Part shown: piece after piece, positions 62,952-64,000 of the stretch
Layout: every line of letters begins with the position of its first letter
How positions within the stretch are numbered: the first letter of the stretch is position 1
From: Prauserella_A oleivorans
GTDB lineage: Bacteria > Actinomycetota > Actinomycetes > Mycobacteriales > Pseudonocardiaceae
DNA: 64,000 nt
Direction: 5' to 3'
Assembly (NCBI RefSeq): GCF_042685745.1
Contig: NZ_JBHUNT010000001.1
Location: 4,340,001-4,404,000, forward strand
Translations under genes and position numbers: made by a program
The notes under the pieces: model-generated
Database searches by the model: none
What the model saw: only the letters and a program-made list of their open reading frames with translations
Told to the model about the DNA's origin: nothing

Positions 62952-64000
62952 TCAGCGGCGTTCGAGGAACGGACCGAACAGATCCGGCACGGCCTCCTCG
63001 GCGAAGGCGAGGCCTTCGTTCTCGCCGACGTCGTAGATCGTGTAGGCGCCGGTGCCCGCGGCGGTGGTCGCCGTCAGGTTGAGCAATCCCTTGCGCCGCT
63101 GGAAGATCGACTGCCTGGCCGTCCAACCGATGACGCCCCGGCGCTGCAGCGCCACCGTTGCGCGTCGCACGGTGCCACTGCGCGCCACCAGGTAGCCGCC
63201 GGTGAGCCCGTGGCCGAGGTTGCGGTAGGCGTCGACGGCGAGCACCACACCGATCGGGACGCCGACGAGCGCGCAGATCCACGCCAGGTGGAGCAGCACG
63301 TCAACCGACAGCAGCAGGCCGAGCAGCGCGAGCGTCAGCACAGGCACGGCCACGGTCGCCAACGCCCAGCGGATCCGCCTGCCCCGAGCGGCCACCGGAT
63401 GCGCGCGCAGGCGCACGGCGGAGGTCGGAGGTACCGCTTCCCGCAGGACCGCCGCGGCGACCCGGTCGGCCTCGGCACGCGGCGCGGCGGGCAGCAGCGT
63501 CTTGCGGTCGGTCTTGTCGTCGTCCTTCTGTTGCCGCAGTCCCGTGGCGACGGCGTCGACCCGGGCGGCACCGGCCGTACGCACACCGAGCGGCTCGACG
63601 AGCTCGACGCCGCGCAGCCGCTCCTCCTCGAGGGAGATCGACCGGGACGTCAGCAGACCACGCCGCACTCGCAGGGTGCCGGCGGATTCGCGGTCCAGCC
63701 GGTAGTTCCACCACATCTCGACGAACAGGCCGAGCGACCCGATGAGACCGATCACGAGGCCCACCACCACGACCACCGCGATGCCGCCGACGAGCCCGAA
63801 CCCGCTCAGCAGGTCGATGGTCCACGTGATGACGCCGTTCTGCAGCCCGAACCACTCGGCGACCTGCAGCACGGCACCGTACGCGGCGACCCCGAGCGTC
63901 GGGGTCACGAACGACAGCGGCGCGTACCGGATCCAGCGCGGGTCGAACGTGGCGAGCCTGCCCTCCTCGGTCGCCTCGCCCGCCGATGCCCGGTCGAGCA
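62952..64000 (-). CDS. PH-domain membrane protein (bPH_2/YdbT-like), 5' end outside the window
   Basis: About 349 residues are present. The frame is open to position 64000, where LDRASAGEATEEGRLATFDPRWIRYAPLSF precedes the residues that look like an ORF start at 63908. The true start is therefore beyond the window and 63908 is internal. Two membrane pairs (about 58-85 and 198-245 of the visible sequence) alternate with PH-like segments: YRLDRESAGTLRVRRGLLTSRSISLEEERLRGVEL, and GGYLVARSGTVRRATVALQRRGVIGWTARQSIFQRRKGLLNL. It resembles B. subtilis YdbT and is functionally uncharacterised. It ends just before the 21-bp repeat array. Confidence 0.83.
   Translation of the reverse strand, partial: LDRASAGEATEEGRLATFDPRWIRYAPLSFVTPTLGVAAYGAVLQVAEWFGLQNGVITWTIDLLSGFGLVGGIAVVVVVGLVIGLIGSLGLFVEMWWNYRLDRESAGTLRVRRGLLTSRSISLEEERLRGVELVEPLGVRTAGAARVDAVATGLRQQKDDDKTDRKTLLPAAPRAEADRVAAAVLREAVPPTSAVRLRAHPVAARGRRIRWALATVAVPVLTLALLGLLLSVDVLLHLAWICALVGVPIGVVLAVDAYRNLGHGLTGGYLVARSGTVRRATVALQRRGVIGWTARQSIFQRRKGLLNLTATTAAGTGAYTIYDVGENEGLAFAEEAVPDLFGPFLERR

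Noticed and set aside
1..64000. tRNA or rRNA genes and insertion sequences
   Set aside because: I looked for tRNA-like cloverleaf ends, 16S/23S stretches and transposase motifs and found none I could support by eye; a tRNAscan or ISfinder run would be decisive.

Overview
The window is very GC-rich DNA with the gene order of an actinomycete chromosome. On the minus strand it carries rimP-nusA-ylxR-infB-rbfA, truB, ribF, rpsO-pnp-pepR-dapB and thyX...dapA-rnj, the order I know from mycobacteria and relatives. Frequent GTG starts, a FAD-independent ThyX and the accessory genes suggest a member of the Pseudonocardiaceae (Amycolatopsis-like). That placement is inference; no rRNA or tRNA gene was seen to confirm it.

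Region by region. 1-17.7 kb: a partial Lrp-type regulator divergent from an EamA exporter, an alpha/beta-hydrolase::methyltransferase fusion, a Tat-exported PHP hydrolase, rnj, dapA, a Ser/Thr kinase, an ACT protein, thyX, a ribbon-helix-helix protein with an apparent operator array, a DUF4097 protein, an AlkX/YcaQ-type DNA glycosylase, a GNAT enzyme, and an ABC exporter divergent from a DesK/DesR-like two-component system. 17.7-37.8 kb: a biosynthetic gene cluster set between the thyX side and the dapB side of the conserved backbone. 37.9-47 kb: dapB, pepR, pnp, rpsO, ribF, truB and small partners. 46.6-54 kb: MFS and MATE transporters, an NmrA::ABM fusion, a Trm11-like methyltransferase and PhoD. 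54-60 kb: the translation/transcription operon. 60-64 kb: a ferritin-like DUF4439 protein, a class V aminotransferase, a PH-domain protein cut by the window end, and a family of 21-bp repeats.

The main discovery candidate is the 17.8-37.8 kb cluster. It holds two small paralogous peptides (88 and 86 aa) that share PL-x7-PVLxTP, the PxxxTP leader motif I associate with linaridin RiPPs. It holds two copies of a three-gene maturation set: an HTTM-like membrane protein, a WRFFAPxP protein and an alpha/beta hydrolase. It also has a LinM/CypM-like methyltransferase and an ABC exporter. One copy of the maturation set lies in the same translationally coupled operon as a TDP-aminosugar N-methyltransferase, a DesVII/EryCIII-type glycosyltransferase with its haem-less P450-like partner, and a second glycosyltransferase. 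A sugar 3,4-ketoisomerase and 3-aminotransferase sit convergent to that operon. The parsimonious reading is a two-precursor linaridin-like peptide decorated with a mycaminose/ravidosamine-type dimethylamino sugar, possibly further oxidised by a halogenase-like flavoprotein and an acyl-CoA-dehydrogenase-fold pair. I know of no described glycosylated linaridin, but I could not search.

How it may work: a pseudo-receiver LuxR regulator (27.2 kb) divergent from the maturation/glycosylation operon probably controls expression. The HTTM/hydrolase/WRFFAP sets and the methyltransferase would modify the peptides at the membrane. The aminosugar genes would build and attach the sugar, drawing TDP-4-keto-6-deoxyglucose from elsewhere because no rmlA/rmlB is present here. 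The ABC exporter would release the product.
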